23,176 bases of DNA from Prorocentrum cordatum (lineage: Eukaryota; Sar; Dinophyceae; Prorocentrales; Prorocentraceae): assembly GCA_963575745.1 (NCBI GenBank), contig CAUYUJ010003891.1, forward strand, positions 1,000,693 to 1,023,868, read 5' to 3'. Under the pieces are notes generated by a model. That model made no database searches. It was not told where the DNA came from and worked only from the letters and a program-made list of their open reading frames with translations. Within the stretch, counting starts at the first letter, position 1, and the number at the start of each line of letters is the position of its first letter. Both the position numbers and the translations under genes were made by a program. Shown here piece by piece: positions 9,926 through 18,534 of the stretch.

Positions 9926-10083
9926 AGGGGCCCCAGGACACACAAATAAATACACACTAATAAAAGGACTCCCCATATTTTCCCATACTTGTTGGGTTTT
10001 TGTCTTCCCCCCAGTGCCCATAGCTTCCCATATTTTCTGGGGAATCGACGATTCATTGTGTCTGTGCTTTTTCCCTCTGAATT
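9926..10083. other. AT-richer spacer between direct repeats
   Basis: A less GC-rich stretch containing two copies of CCCATATTTTC (near 9972 and 10029). It lies between the two near-identical 44-bp repeats 9876-9919 and 10089-10132. It may be an insertion or the unique part of a longer duplicated unit. Confidence 0.4.
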
Positions 10084-10088
10084 ATGCA

Positions 10089-10132
10089 GACGTGCGTTTT
10101 CCGGGCAGCCCAAGCCAGGCGGCACGCTTCAT
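10089..10132 (+). repeat. Dispersed repeat family, copy E (44 bp)
   Basis: GACGTGCGTTTTCCGGGCAG followed by CCAGGCGGCACGCTTCAT. It differs from 9876-9919 at 3 of 44 positions by my alignment. Confidence 0.75.
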
Positions 10133-10824
10133 CACTGTGGCCCACGGAGCCGCGGAGGGAGCGCACTCGTGCCCGAGAGCGAGGGCGGCAGAGAGCAGAT
10201 CCACGGCCGCCCCCGGGAGCCTCGCCTCCGGAGAGCCAGGCCCAAACAAAGCCTGCACGAGGGCCGGCCATGCCGACACCTCGCTGGAGCTCACGGAGAG
10301 GGGGAGGAGGAGGGTGAGGGCGCAGGCCAGGGGGAAGGGGAAGGGGGAGGGCGACAGGAGGTCGCGGTTGTCCCCAGGGCTCCACCCCTGAGGGCGACCC
10401 TGACCTCTTCGCGTTGCGCACACCCCCTGGCCTCGTCCCCCTCGACCCTCACATCCTTGCATCGCGCCCTCGTCCTCCCTCGGCCCCCCCCCCCCCCATT
10501 CCCCTCGTCCCTGCCCCCCCGTCCCCCTCAAAGAACCGATAGACACTTTTTTGATCCGCGGGTCGAGAGCGCACCTCTTCCGGTCGAAGCTAAGCGGGCC
10601 GCGCACAGCTTTCATTGATAGAGGGGGGAAGGCAGAAGGAGGGGCTTCACGTCAAGGCCAGGAGAGGCCAAAGCCACGTCAAGAACCGATAGAAACACAC
10701 ACGCGCGCAGACCCCCTGGGTCGGCGCCAGACCCGCGCAGGAGGCGATGCCCAGGGCTGCAGGGCGGCGGGAGTCCAGCGCCGACCAGTGAAATCCGTGT
10801 GGACCTCCGACGTTTGTGTCGATG
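10133..10824. other. GC-rich stretch, no gene seen
   Basis: GC-rich sequence with G-runs near 10300-10360 and C-runs near 10485-10530. The word AGAACCGATAGA(C/A)AC occurs twice (about 10533 and 10684). The frames on both strands have no recognisable motif. Confidence 0.5.
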
Positions 10825-11035
10825 CCTTGTTTTGTTGGACCTGACTCCCTGTCTTGGCATTTCCTTCCTACATCCGATTACTTTCGTGGCATTTCCTTGT
10901 TCTGTTTTGTTGGACCTAAACCCCTTTCTTGGCATTTCCTTGTTTTGTTGGACCCCAATCCCTCTTTCCTGTTTTGTCGGACCTAAAACCTTTTCTTGTT
11001 TTGTCGAGTACCCTTTCTTGGCGTCTCCTTTCGCG
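10825..11035. repeat. Degenerate TTGTTTTGTTGGACCT minisatellite
   Basis: Five drifted units share TGTTTTGT(T/C)GGACC, a variable CCC/AAACC stretch and TTCTTGGC(A/G)TTTCCT. They begin near 10827, 10898, 10939, 10969 and 10994. The minus strand reads as repeats of the type SNKT-x-QGNA, so the 197-codon minus frame over this region (10612-11205) is explained by the repeat. Confidence 0.75.
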
Positions 11036-11395
11036 TCCCGCCGCCATTTCCTGCTCAGCACTCTCCCCCCCCCCCCTGTCGGCACGACGAAGGTGCCTTC
11101 CCAGCCGGCCCCCCGCTCTTCCGTCGGACCTCCCCCTTCCCCACCACCCTTCGCCCCAATTCCGCCCCCCCCCCCCCTTTCCCGAGGCTCGCGAAGGCCC
11201 ACCAAGAGCTCCCAAACATATCAAAAATAGTTCAGCTTGCCCCGAAACAGCCGTCCAGAAACTGCCAAAAATGACAAAAAAAATCACTTTCAGAGAAAAA
11301 CAACAAAAACCTGATGCGGCCCAGGAGGCCCCCGAAACCGCCCAACAGGAGCCCTGTGCAGCGCCCAAACAGCTATCTCATCAGAATCATTATCG
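11036..11395. other. No gene recognised
   Basis: C-rich sequence with several poly-C runs, then a short AT-richer stretch near 11215-11310. No coding or RNA feature is recognised. Confidence 0.5.
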
Positions 11396-11427
11396 TTGTC
11401 GTCGTCGTCGTCGTCGTCGTCGTCGTG
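11396..11427. repeat. (GTC)n microsatellite
   Basis: Pure GTC trinucleotide run just upstream of the CTC tract. Confidence 0.95.
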
Positions 11428-11435
11428 CGCGTTTT

Positions 11436-11787
11436 CCTCCTCCTCCTCCTCCTCCTCCTCCTCCTCCTCCTCCTCCTCCTCCTCCCTCCTCCTCCCCCTC
11501 CCCTCCCCCTCCTCCTGCCTCCTCCTCCTCCTCCTCCTCCTCCTCCTCCTCCTCCTCCTCCTCCTCCTCTCCTCCTCCTCCTCCCTCCTCCTCCTCCTCC
11601 TCCTCCTCCTCCTCCTCCTCCTCTCCTCCTCTCCTCTCCTCCTCCTCCTCCTCCTCCTCCTCCTCCTCCTCCTCCTCCTCTCTCCTCCTCCTCCTCCTCC
11701 TCCTCCTCCTCCTCCTCCTCCTCCTCCTCCTCCTCCTCCTCCTCCTCCTCCTCCTCCTCCTCCTCCTCCTCCTCCTCCTCTTCCTCC
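11436..11787. repeat. Long (CTC)n microsatellite
   Basis: About 350 bp of CTC trinucleotides with a few CTCTCC and CCCTCC phase slips. It explains long poly-Ser, poly-Leu and poly-Pro frames on the plus strand and poly-Glu/Arg/Gly frames on the minus strand. Confidence 0.95.
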
Positions 11788-12007
11788 CCATCATCATTAC
11801 CGTCATCATCCAAGGAGCCTCTTCCACTTTCCCCTCTTATATCCCTTATACATTCCCCTTATTTCCTCTTTGTTCCACCCCTTGTTCCTACACATCGTCC
11901 TCTTCTACCTTTTTCCCAGTCATCCCCTCCCTCGTCCACGCCCTCCTCTGAGTCAGCCACCTGTGTTTGAGTGCGCACGATGTCACTGTATGGTGTGTTC
12001 GCGCATG

Positions 12008-12016
12008 TATAAATAG
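12008..12016 (+). promoter_or_regulatory. TATA-like element at the AT-rich island edge
   Basis: TATAAATAG lies just before the base composition drops from GC-rich to AT-rich. CCAAT-like words occur downstream (CTATTGGTTTG near 12169 and ACCAATCAATC near 12220). No gene start can be tied to it, so this is a motif match only. Confidence 0.2.
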
Positions 12017-12066
12017 TGCGTGCACGACGACACGATGCGAGTCCTTTCTGAAGAGGGGAACGCTGC

Positions 12067-12089
12067 GCGGACTGGTTTTTGCAGTCCGC
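12067..12089. other. Stem-loop
   Basis: GCGGACTG (12067-12074) pairs perfectly with CAGTCCGC (12082-12089) around the loop GTTTTTG. A second small hairpin follows near 12108 (GTTTCACC-GA-GGCGAAAC, one mismatch). Function unknown. Confidence 0.6.
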
Positions 12090-12307
12090 ACACTGTCAAA
12101 AACTAACGTTTCACCGAGGCGAAACTATCACTTTGTATAGAAACTTGTCAAAACACACTGTGTGCTGCTATTGGTTTGCAAAGCGCACGGCAGAGAACGC
12201 AACAACGTAAACATAAAACTACCAATCAATCATCTTAACTTAAAACCCGAAACACATTAAACAATAATCGGTTTACTTGTGTTTTTTTCGCTCGCGCTAA
12301 CATTGAG

Positions 12308-13256
12308 GAAATGCTATAAAAATTCGCACTTAGAGAACAGATAATGAAACGCGTGTTTGCCACAATTCCGTGGTTTCACACAGAAAACCAATCATTTTCA
12401 TGTAAAACAAGAGGGTACGACAAAAAAACTGTTCAAATATTTTCTGGTTTACCATTTCCATTAGGAAATGCTATATAATTCGCACTTAGAGAACCGATCG
12501 TGCAACGCGTTTGTACTACAATTCTGGGTTTTCAAACAGAAAACAAACGATTTTCATTGGAGCAAAAGGTCAAGAAAAAACATTGTTTTTTATATTACAA
12601 AAATCAAGTTTACCATTTCCATCAGAAAAAAAAAAACTATACATTTCGCACTTATACCAACGATAATGGAACGCGTTGCTACTACAATTCTCATGTTTCA
12701 TACAGAACATAAGCGACTTTCATTAAAAACAGAAGGCCAAGACAAAAATGTGTTAAAATATTTTCTTGATCGCCATTTCCATTGGGATGTGCTATATAAT
12801 TCGCACTTAGAGAACCGATAATGGAACGCGTTTTTACAACAATTTTGAAGTTTCAAACAGAAAAAACAAACGATTTCCGTTCAAGACAGAAGGTCAAGAA
12901 AAAATGGTTTAAGATATTTTCTTGTCTACAATTCCCAATAGGAAGTGCGATTTAATTCGCACATGGAGAATCGATAACGAAGCGCGTTTTCACCGCAATT
13001 CTGTAGTTCCAGACAGGAAACAAAGGATTTTCATCAAAAACAGAAGGTCCGGAAACAATTCTAAATATTTTCTTGTTTACCATTTCCATGACTAAGTGCT
13101 ATAGAATTCGCACTTCGAGTTGAAACGCAATCTCTGAAAAATTCTCAGGTTTCAAATAGAAAAACCCAGACTTGAATGCAAAACAGAAGGTCAAGAACAA
13201 AATGTTTAAATGATTTTCTTGTTTACCGCTGCCATTAGAAAATGCTATACTTCGCC
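12308..13256. repeat. Satellite array, unit about 157 bp, six copies plus a partial one
   Basis: Units begin with variants of GAAATGCTATATAATTCGCA at about 12308, 12465, 12625, 12786, 12942 and 13093. A final partial unit starts at 13238. Spacing is 145-161 bp. Each unit continues with CTTAGAGAACCGATAATG, ACGCGTTTT, an ACAATTCT-GGTTTC-ACAGAAAAC block, a TTTTCAT block, ACAGAAGGTCAAG and ATATTTTCTTGTTTACCATTTCCATTAG. The array is AT-rich, unlike the surrounding sequence. Short open frames inside it are repeat-derived. Confidence 0.9.
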
Positions 13257-13317
13257 AGTGCTAATAGCCTGAGGGTTGGCGGAATGGCATCGGCCATCCG
13301 CATGTTAGACCTGTTAC

Positions 13318-13482
13318 ATGAACGCAGTATATTTTAACGCAGCGCTTCGTAAACGCATCAGCACAGTCTCAAGTGCACATGTTAAATTGCGTGGCAACAG
13401 TATCATCATCAATAAGGCAGAAATGTTGCAATCGTCATATACTCAACCCTCTGCTTTTTGGTTAGCCGTCTTCCTGGCTTAA
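13318..13482 (+). CDS. Small hypothetical ORF, 54 codons
   Basis: ATG at 13318 to TAA at 13480. The translation begins MNAVYFNAALRKRIS and ends SAFWLAVFLA, with unbiased amino-acid use. A different frame just upstream (about 13276-13335) reads GGMASAIRMLDLLHERSIF before a stop. The two may therefore be pieces of one frameshifted reading frame. I recognise no family. It lies between the satellite and the minus-strand gene remnant. It could well be chance. Confidence 0.2.
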   Translation: MNAVYFNAALRKRISTVSSAHVKLRGNSIIINKAEMLQSSYTQPSAFWLAVFLA

Positions 13483-13536
13483 CCACTTCTTCCCTTTTCA
13501 ACGAGCGATAACACAAGCTTGGGTGATTCTGCAGAT

Positions 13537-14359
13537 TCAAAAGAAAATAGACTTGACAACTTTGCACGTCCAGACTTCATATTCGATTGGTTCCATATGC
13601 GGCAGCTCTTCTTGTACTGATTTATATAGCTGTTGATTCGTGAACCCAGCATATTGACACATCTGTTCCATCAGTCTGACATTCCTGCTAAATCATAGAG
13701 CATTTCGTCCGGCACGTCGATATCAACATCATATGCGATAAAGATCCAAAGAAGAATGCGAACTGCTCTGAAAACACGGATGCCTGGAATATTTGAAAAT
13801 AAGTTTAACGATTCTGCAAGCGATTCACATATCTTCTCCGTTGTGTCGAATTCACGCATGGAATCTCGTATCCAGTCAGTGTGATACCGTAATTGACATT
13901 GCAAAGCAGAGCACTACGTTTCACCTCAGATGTTGAACCTCCTGCCATTGCACACCCTTTGGTTTCATTCTCTGCAGTCAAGATGACGCAACGCGTGTTG
14001 TCGATTGTAAGATTGCTCCCAGTATCGCCAAAACATTGTTTTATATTTGGTTACTGTGATAATTCTGACAGAGATGCAGAACGCCCGCTGGCTACCATGC
14101 AAAGCATAAGTGTTAATCCTCCTGGGTATACACCACTCTCTAAACTGAGTTATTCTACGTATTCGCGCAATGCTTTAGGTGCTGGATCCCACTGAACACG
14201 AGGATTGCGAATCTGAAACAAATTCATCATTGAAGAGGTACACCACTTGCTGTTTTCAATTGCTTTTGTAACTGCACAATTTTGTAACTTGCCTGTTTTG
14301 CAACACAATTCAGACAGCGCAGATTTGTGGATCCGCACCTTCTCAACAGAATTGGACAC
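13537..14359 (-). pseudogene. Frameshifted gene remnant of unknown function
   Basis: The minus strand has a chain of protein-like frames. From 14359 (MSNSVEKVRIHKSAL...) one frame is open to a TAA at 14150. The same frame reopens after that TAA, meets a second TAA near 14050, and runs on to about 13812 (DNTRCVILTAENETKG in this part). A second frame covers 13904-13671 and includes DTTEKICESLAESLN, then a hydrophobic segment RILLWIFIAYDVDIDV. A third starts at 13671 with MEQMCQYAGF and ends at 13537. The second and third join end to end through a one-base shift (GMSD then LMEQM), which suggests one ancestral gene. Base composition is about 45% GC, unlike the flanks. I do not recognise the family. 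Introns instead of mutations are possible. Confidence 0.45.
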
Positions 14360-14404
14360 GCGACGGAGAGGCCCCGGGAATATTTCGCAAGGGAGTTGTT
14401 ATAT

Positions 14405-14810
14405 CTTTCTGGTGTTCCTTAGGTTGTTTGGGTTTTCATTTCAGAAACCAAGAAAACACCATGTTTGCTGTTTTCCAGGTTCAGCTCAAAAACACCAAAA
14501 AAAAAACACTGCGTTTCTGCCCATCGAGAAACCAAAAAAAAACATGTTGTGTTTTTGTTTTTCAATTCAGAACCAAAACAAAACGGGGGGGTCTTTCCCC
14601 CAGAGACCCCCCCAGGGATAGGTGTTTTTGGTTCCTTTGTTTTCCTTTGGTTTTGTTTGTTTTTTTCACATCAGAACCAAGAAAGCATTGTGTTTTTTCT
14701 TTATTTCTGCTCAGAACAAAAAAAAAAACAAGGAAAACAAGAAACTGTGGAGATTTTCCCCAGGACCTCGTTTTCCTTGTGTTTTTTTGGGTTCTCGTAT
14801 TCGCGCCTTC
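14405..14810. repeat. Degenerate tandem repeat with A- and T-runs
   Basis: Four or five drifted units contain TTCAGAACCAAGAAAACA or TCAGAACAAAAAA, followed by a GTGTTTTTG/TTTTCC block (near 14443, 14485, 14565, 14670 and 14710). The three plus frames over it (14247-15194) are Phe/Lys/Gln-rich and explained by the repeat. Confidence 0.65.
14585..14613. other. Perfect inverted repeat, 10-bp arms
   Basis: GGGGGGGTCT (14585-14594) and AGACCCCCCC (14604-14613) flank a 9-base loop within the degenerate tandem repeat. Neither strand has a U/T run next to the stem that would suggest a terminator. Confidence 0.7.
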
Positions 14811-15017
14811 AGAAATCTATGCACGAGCTCTGGTGATCTGTTCGGGTGCGATGAGTTCCCTATTGTCCCCCGCGCGCTCCACCGAAGACCCCCCCCTCCC
14901 CCCAACCTCATCCCGCCGAGAGTTATCTGGGAGCGTCTTTTTGGATTCAAATCCAAAAGCATCGCGGACGGCCCCGCGGACCCCCGAAAACCAGTCCGCA
15001 CAGGGTTCCTCTCTGTA

Positions 15018-15250
15018 TGTGTATATGTATATGAATATATATATATATATATATATGTGTGTGATGCGTGTGTGTGTGTTATGTGTTCTGTGTTGTGTGT
15101 TGTGCGTGGTGCGTTGTCTGTAGCGTGCTGTGCGCTGTGCGTTGTGCGATGTGCGTTTTGTCTTCTGTGTTGCGGTATGTACTGTGCGTTGTGAGTTGTG
15201 CGTTGTGTTGTGTGTATAGCGTGTTGTGCACTGTGTGTTGCGTGTTCTGT
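15018..15250. repeat. (TA)n and GT-rich tract
   Basis: A TATA dinucleotide run at about 15035-15056 is followed by about 190 bp of degenerate TGTG, TGCGTTGTG and TGTGTT words. It produces Cys/Val-rich (plus) or Thr/His/Gln-rich (minus) nonsense frames. Confidence 0.9.
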
Positions 15251-15259
15251 TGCCTACCT

Positions 15260-16300
15260 CCACGCTGTCTGGGCACGCGCGCGCCCCTGGCCAGGCGCGG
15301 CGCTCCAGCCGCGGCACGATGGAGACCGCGGCGGCGCGGCGACAGCGGCAGGCCCGCGCCGCTGCCGGTCGCCAAATGGCTGCCGCCACCCCCGGCGCCC
15401 CGGTCGTCGCGGGCCGCTGGGGCTCTCTGGCGCCGCTTGCACGGCTGCGGTCGGCGCGGGCTGGGCTGCTCGCCCTCCTCGCCCCAGCGGGCGCCCCGGA
15501 CGCTGCCGACGCCTCTGGGCACGTCGGCGCGGCCCGGGCGCGCCGTCCTGCTGGCGCCGCCGGCGCGGCCCACGCCCCCTTGGCCGCCGCTGCCAGCGCC
15601 GCCGACGCCCTGCGGGCGGCCGGCGCGGCCAGCGCGGCTGGGCCACCCGCCTCCGCCGGCCGCGCAGGCGCCGCCGACGCCGTCGGGATTGCCGGCGCGG
15701 CCCGCGCCCCCCCGCGGGCCCCGCGCCCTGCGCCGCTGGCGCCGCTGACGCTGCCGACGCCGCTGGCGTTGGCGCTGTCGGCGCCGCCGGCGCTCCAGGC
15801 GCGGCCACAAGCGCCGCTGCGGGCGCCTGCGCTGCGGCCGCCGCTGCTGCTGCCCGCGCCTGCCTCTGGCTGGCCGCGCCCAGGCAGGCGCTGGCCGCCG
15901 AGTTCGCGGCCGTCGACGTCGCGGCGCACGCCGACGCGAACGCGGTTGAGGTGGGCGATGGGGGCGCGGGGGAAGACTTGGGGCAGGGCGCGGGGAAGGC
16001 CGCCGCAGCCGGCGGGGGGGACGCGCGCGACACTGCTCTGGCGACGCCTGCATCCTCGACAGCGCTGCCGAGAACATCGACGCCAGCATCTGCGGAACCC
16101 CGGCAGCACTATCATGACCAGCCCAGGCGCCCAGCGGAGTCGACGGTGGAGGGCGTCGAAAGAGCGTCGAGGAGGGCATCGAGGAGGTGAAGGAGGCGCA
16201 GGAGGTGGCGGGCGAGGAGGGGCAGTTCGTCGACCCGGAGGCTGAGGGAAGTGGGGGCGAAGGGGAGCAGGGCCCGAGTCTTCGCCATGGACGCGGACGA
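15260..16300. other. Very GC-rich Ala-coding low-complexity block
   Basis: About 1 kb dominated by GCC/GGC/GCG words such as GCGCCGCCGGCGC. Long frames are open on both strands (plus 15198-16190 and 15226-16245; minus 14817-16619 and 15079-16389). All are Ala/Arg/Gly/Pro-rich, and Ala-rich runs jump between frames, so strand cannot be decided. On the plus strand 15900-16250 is less biased, with AEFAAVDVAAHADANAVEVG and then, in another frame, EVKEAQEVAGEEGQFVDPEA. A degenerate Ala-rich gene cannot be excluded, but I see no domain. Confidence 0.4.
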
Positions 16301-16834
16301 TGGAGGACGAGGAGGAGGAGGAGATGGAGGAGGCCCACGGAACTGGGGCTCCCCAGGAATCGACCGCCGCCTCTCCAGGACCTCCACACGGCTCTTCTCT
16401 CGCTGGCAAACCCCCCGCGCTGCGCCCGCGCGGGCCCGACGCGCGAGATCGCCCAGTTTTCTCGCCCACGGCCACGCCTCGTGGCGCTAAGGGGGGCAGG
16501 AAGGAGGAAGGGGGAAGGCTCGGGGGGGGCCGCCCCTCCCGGCCCCCCCTCGACGACCTCGCGCCCTCGCGGGCCCGATCGAGGTCAGGACGCCGATCCC
16601 CCCACTGCTCCTGCCACATTTCGCGGCGCCCCCGCGCCCCCCAGGCAGGGGGCCCAGACCGCGGCAGCGACGGCGGCGACAGTACCCAGCAAGCCTCCCC
16701 TGAGCCTCACCAGGGCCCCGATGGAACCCCCATTTCCCCCGGACCTGGTAGAAATGGCGGCGTCAGAGACCTGCGGGCCGAACCCGGTTGCGACGGCTGG
16801 CCCCCGCCCCCCCAGCCACGGGCGGATGGGCCCG
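16301..16834. other. GC-rich stretch upstream of the LINE remnant
   Basis: Gly/Pro/Arg-coding GC-rich sequence. The frame that becomes LINE-like at about 16840 is open from 16187, but its upstream part is Pro/Arg low complexity and shows no reverse transcriptase motif. This suggests either a 5'-truncated insertion or complete decay of the upstream part. Confidence 0.45.
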
Positions 16835-17332
16835 AATTCCATAAATGATCTCACCCTGGGCACCCGGGCCGCAGCCCTCGGCAAAGCATGGACACGAGCC
16901 CTCATCCTTCACAACGCCCACCCTTCCCCGGGGGGGAGACGCGCAGCTGCCTGGAATGCCTACATTATTTCGGTCATTTCTTTGCCCGTTTACTACGCGC
17001 ACAGCCCTCGGCACTTCCAGGCACGCGTGGACACCTGCTTCTGTCCTCGCCAGGACCGGCCCGCGCCGCCAGGTCCCCGGCCGCCCCAGGTGCCCCCTGA
17101 TAACACCCAGGGCCGTCGCCGCACGTGCCCACGCGCGCCCGGGCGCCTTGGGCCCCCCCCACCCAGACCATGGCGCCCCGCCCATGGCGCAGGGCTGCTC
17201 AGCGGGCCCAGACCCAATCCAGTTCGGATCCCCCGCGACGGCCGCGGACTAGCACTGTGACCCGCGGCAGCGCTGCACTGATCACACTGGCGCACATTGC
17301 CCAACAGTGCCCCCCCAGGCCGGACCTCCTCT
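16835..17332 (+). pseudogene. LINE fragment: post-reverse-transcriptase connection region
   Basis: One plus frame (open 16187-17260) reads from about 16850 as LGTRAAALGKAWTRALILHN, then RRAAAWNAYIISVISLPVYYAHSP. This is the kind of Trp-Asn-x-Tyr-(hydrophobic)-Pro helix found after the polymerase domain of LINE reverse transcriptases, where the chain reads like AWNTYxxPxxxYxAQ. It was recognised by eye from general knowledge of the family, not by a search. A neighbouring frame (17125-17332) continues with RGSAALITLAHIAQQCPPRP, implying a frameshift near 17230. No polymerase catalytic motif (YADD-like) is present, so the element is truncated on its 5' side. The reading is cut at 17332/17333 by the insertion and seems to resume at 19253. 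Confidence 0.45.
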
Positions 17333-17354
17333 TTAGATGGGTGTGAAGCTATAA
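17333..17354 (+). repeat. Left terminal inverted repeat
   Basis: Starts TTAGATGGGTGTG; pairs with 19230-19252. Confidence 0.6.
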
Positions 17355-17760
17355 GTAGTTATAGTATAGGTAAGTGGTTCTATGTTAGGAGAGGCTTGGA
17401 TGAGTTAGGATTGGTTAGGAGGCCCAATAGGTTCCGTAGCAATGCCGAGAGTGTAGTCCCCGATAGTCCCCCCTGTGTTTCATTATAGGATCTATAGGAG
17501 CTTACAGTGTCCTATCATCAGCTAAACTTGGAATCCCTAAACATATGTATTTTCACTATTGTTTTAAACTATTTTTCATTAGTTCTCACAAGTTTTACTA
17601 TTTTCATAATTTTCACTATCTATCACGATTTTCCATTATTTTTCACTATTTATCAATGTTTTCTTACTTTTTCTTTACTTTTTCAATATTCAGACATTGA
17701 AGCAAGTCTGACCGACGCCAGAACGTTGTGCTCCAAGGGAGAAGAAAGAGAAGGGGGAGG

Positions 17761-17916
17761 GAGGAGGAGGTGTTCACCTCCTCCTCCTCCTCCTCCTCCT
17801 CCTCCTCCTCCTCCTCCTCCTCCTCCTCCCTCTTCCTCGTCCCCCTCCTCCTCCTCCTCCTCCTCCTTCTCCTCCTCCTCCTCCTCCTCCTCCTCCTCCT
17901 CCTCCTCCTCCTCCTC
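17761..17916. repeat. Hairpin-led (CTC)n microsatellite
   Basis: GAGGAGGAGGTG (17761-17772) and CACCTCCTCCTC (17775-17786) form a perfect 12-bp stem around TT. Then comes a CTC run to 17829, a short break, and a second CTC run to about 17916. Confidence 0.85.
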
Positions 17917-17926
17917 TGCCCCCTCC

Positions 17927-18045
17927 CCCCCTTCCTCCTCGGCGCCCCTCTTGGGGCCTCGGCGCCCCCTTGGTGCCCCCTTGGTGCCTCCCCCCCTTCC
18001 TCCTCGGCGCCCCTCTTGGGGCCTCGGCGCCCCCTTGGTGCTGGC
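17927..18045. repeat. 65-bp tandem duplication
   Basis: Two near-identical copies of CTTCCTCCTCGGCGCCCCTC...TTGGGGCCTCGGCGCCCCCT. The GGCGCCCCTC anchors fall at 17941 and 18006. The second copy breaks down before the assembly gap. Confidence 0.85.
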
Positions 18046-18076
18046 ACTCCTGGCCCCCATTCTCTCATTCCTCCTC

Positions 18077-18176
18077 NNNNNNNNNNNNNNNNNNNNNNNN
18101 NNNNNNNNNNNNNNNNNNNNNNNNNNNNNNNNNNNNNNNNNNNNNNNNNNNNNNNNNNNNNNNNNNNNNNNNNNNN
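18077..18176. other. Assembly gap (100 N)
   Basis: Exactly 100 N, the usual placeholder for a gap of unknown size. Any frame read across it is meaningless. Confidence 0.98.
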
Positions 18177-18204
18177 TCCCCCTCCGCCCCCTTCCCATTG
18201 GCAG

Positions 18205-18375
18205 CAGGCTGGATGTTGGCTGGATGTTGTCTGGGTGTTGTTTTCATGTGGTTTGTTGTTGTTTTGTTTTGTTGTTTTATGTTGTTGGTTGTTGTTGATT
18301 GTTGTTTCTGTGTTGTTTTTTTGTTGTCTGGTGTTGTCTTCTCTTGTTTCGTGTATTTGTTTTTTTGTTCCGTTT
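18205..18375. repeat. GGCTGGATGTT repeats and GTT-rich tract
   Basis: Two to three units of GGCTGGATGTT/GTCTGGGTGTT are followed by about 140 bp of degenerate TTGTTG/TTGTTTT words. Non-coding. Confidence 0.75.
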
Positions 18376-18454
18376 TTGCTTTTACTAAACAGTCTAACTA
18401 CTGTTACCCCCCCCCCGCTCTCCGTCACCTCCCTCATCCGTTTCCTCCTCCCTC

Positions 18455-18531
18455 CTCAGCGGGCCAACCGCTTTGCGTTCGCTTCCCTCCTGCCTCCCCA
18501 TTCTGCTCCTCAGCGGCCCAACCGCTTTGCA
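18455..18531. repeat. Short direct repeat, AGCGG-CC-AACCGCTTTGC
   Basis: CAGCGGGCCAACCGCTTTGC (near 18458) and CAGCGGCCCAACCGCTTTGC (near 18511) are almost identical, about 53 bp apart, and sit just before the GGA tract. A related GCGGCCAAACCGC occurs near 18941. Each unit also contains a GCGG...CCGC inverted pair. Confidence 0.7.
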
Positions 18532-18534
18532 TGG

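Noticed and set aside
10612-11205. 197-codon minus frame with SNKT/QGNA repeats
   Set aside because: Generated by the TTGTTTTGTTGGACC minisatellite; neighbouring sequence has no coding signal.
10929-12016. Long plus frames of poly-Ser, poly-Leu and poly-Pro
   Set aside because: Directly produced by the CTC microsatellite at 11436-11787; flanks carry no motif.
12468-12821. 117-codon frame in the satellite
   Set aside because: It contains the same peptide twice (LYNSHLENR) because it spans satellite units; it is repeat-derived.
12308-13256. CRISPR array
   Set aside because: The whole 157-bp unit is repeated with drift; there are no short identical repeats with unique spacers and no cas genes.
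13893-14621. Plus-strand gene using TGA as Trp
   Set aside because: Would need a non-standard code for which there is no other sign in the window. The minus strand over 13537-13904 is clearly more protein-like, so I prefer a minus-strand remnant. Kept only as a finding about ambiguity.
14817-16619. 600-codon minus-strand frame
   Set aside because: Crosses TA/GT tracts and a very GC-rich block. It changes character along its length and is matched by equally long frames on the other strand, so openness is explained by base composition.
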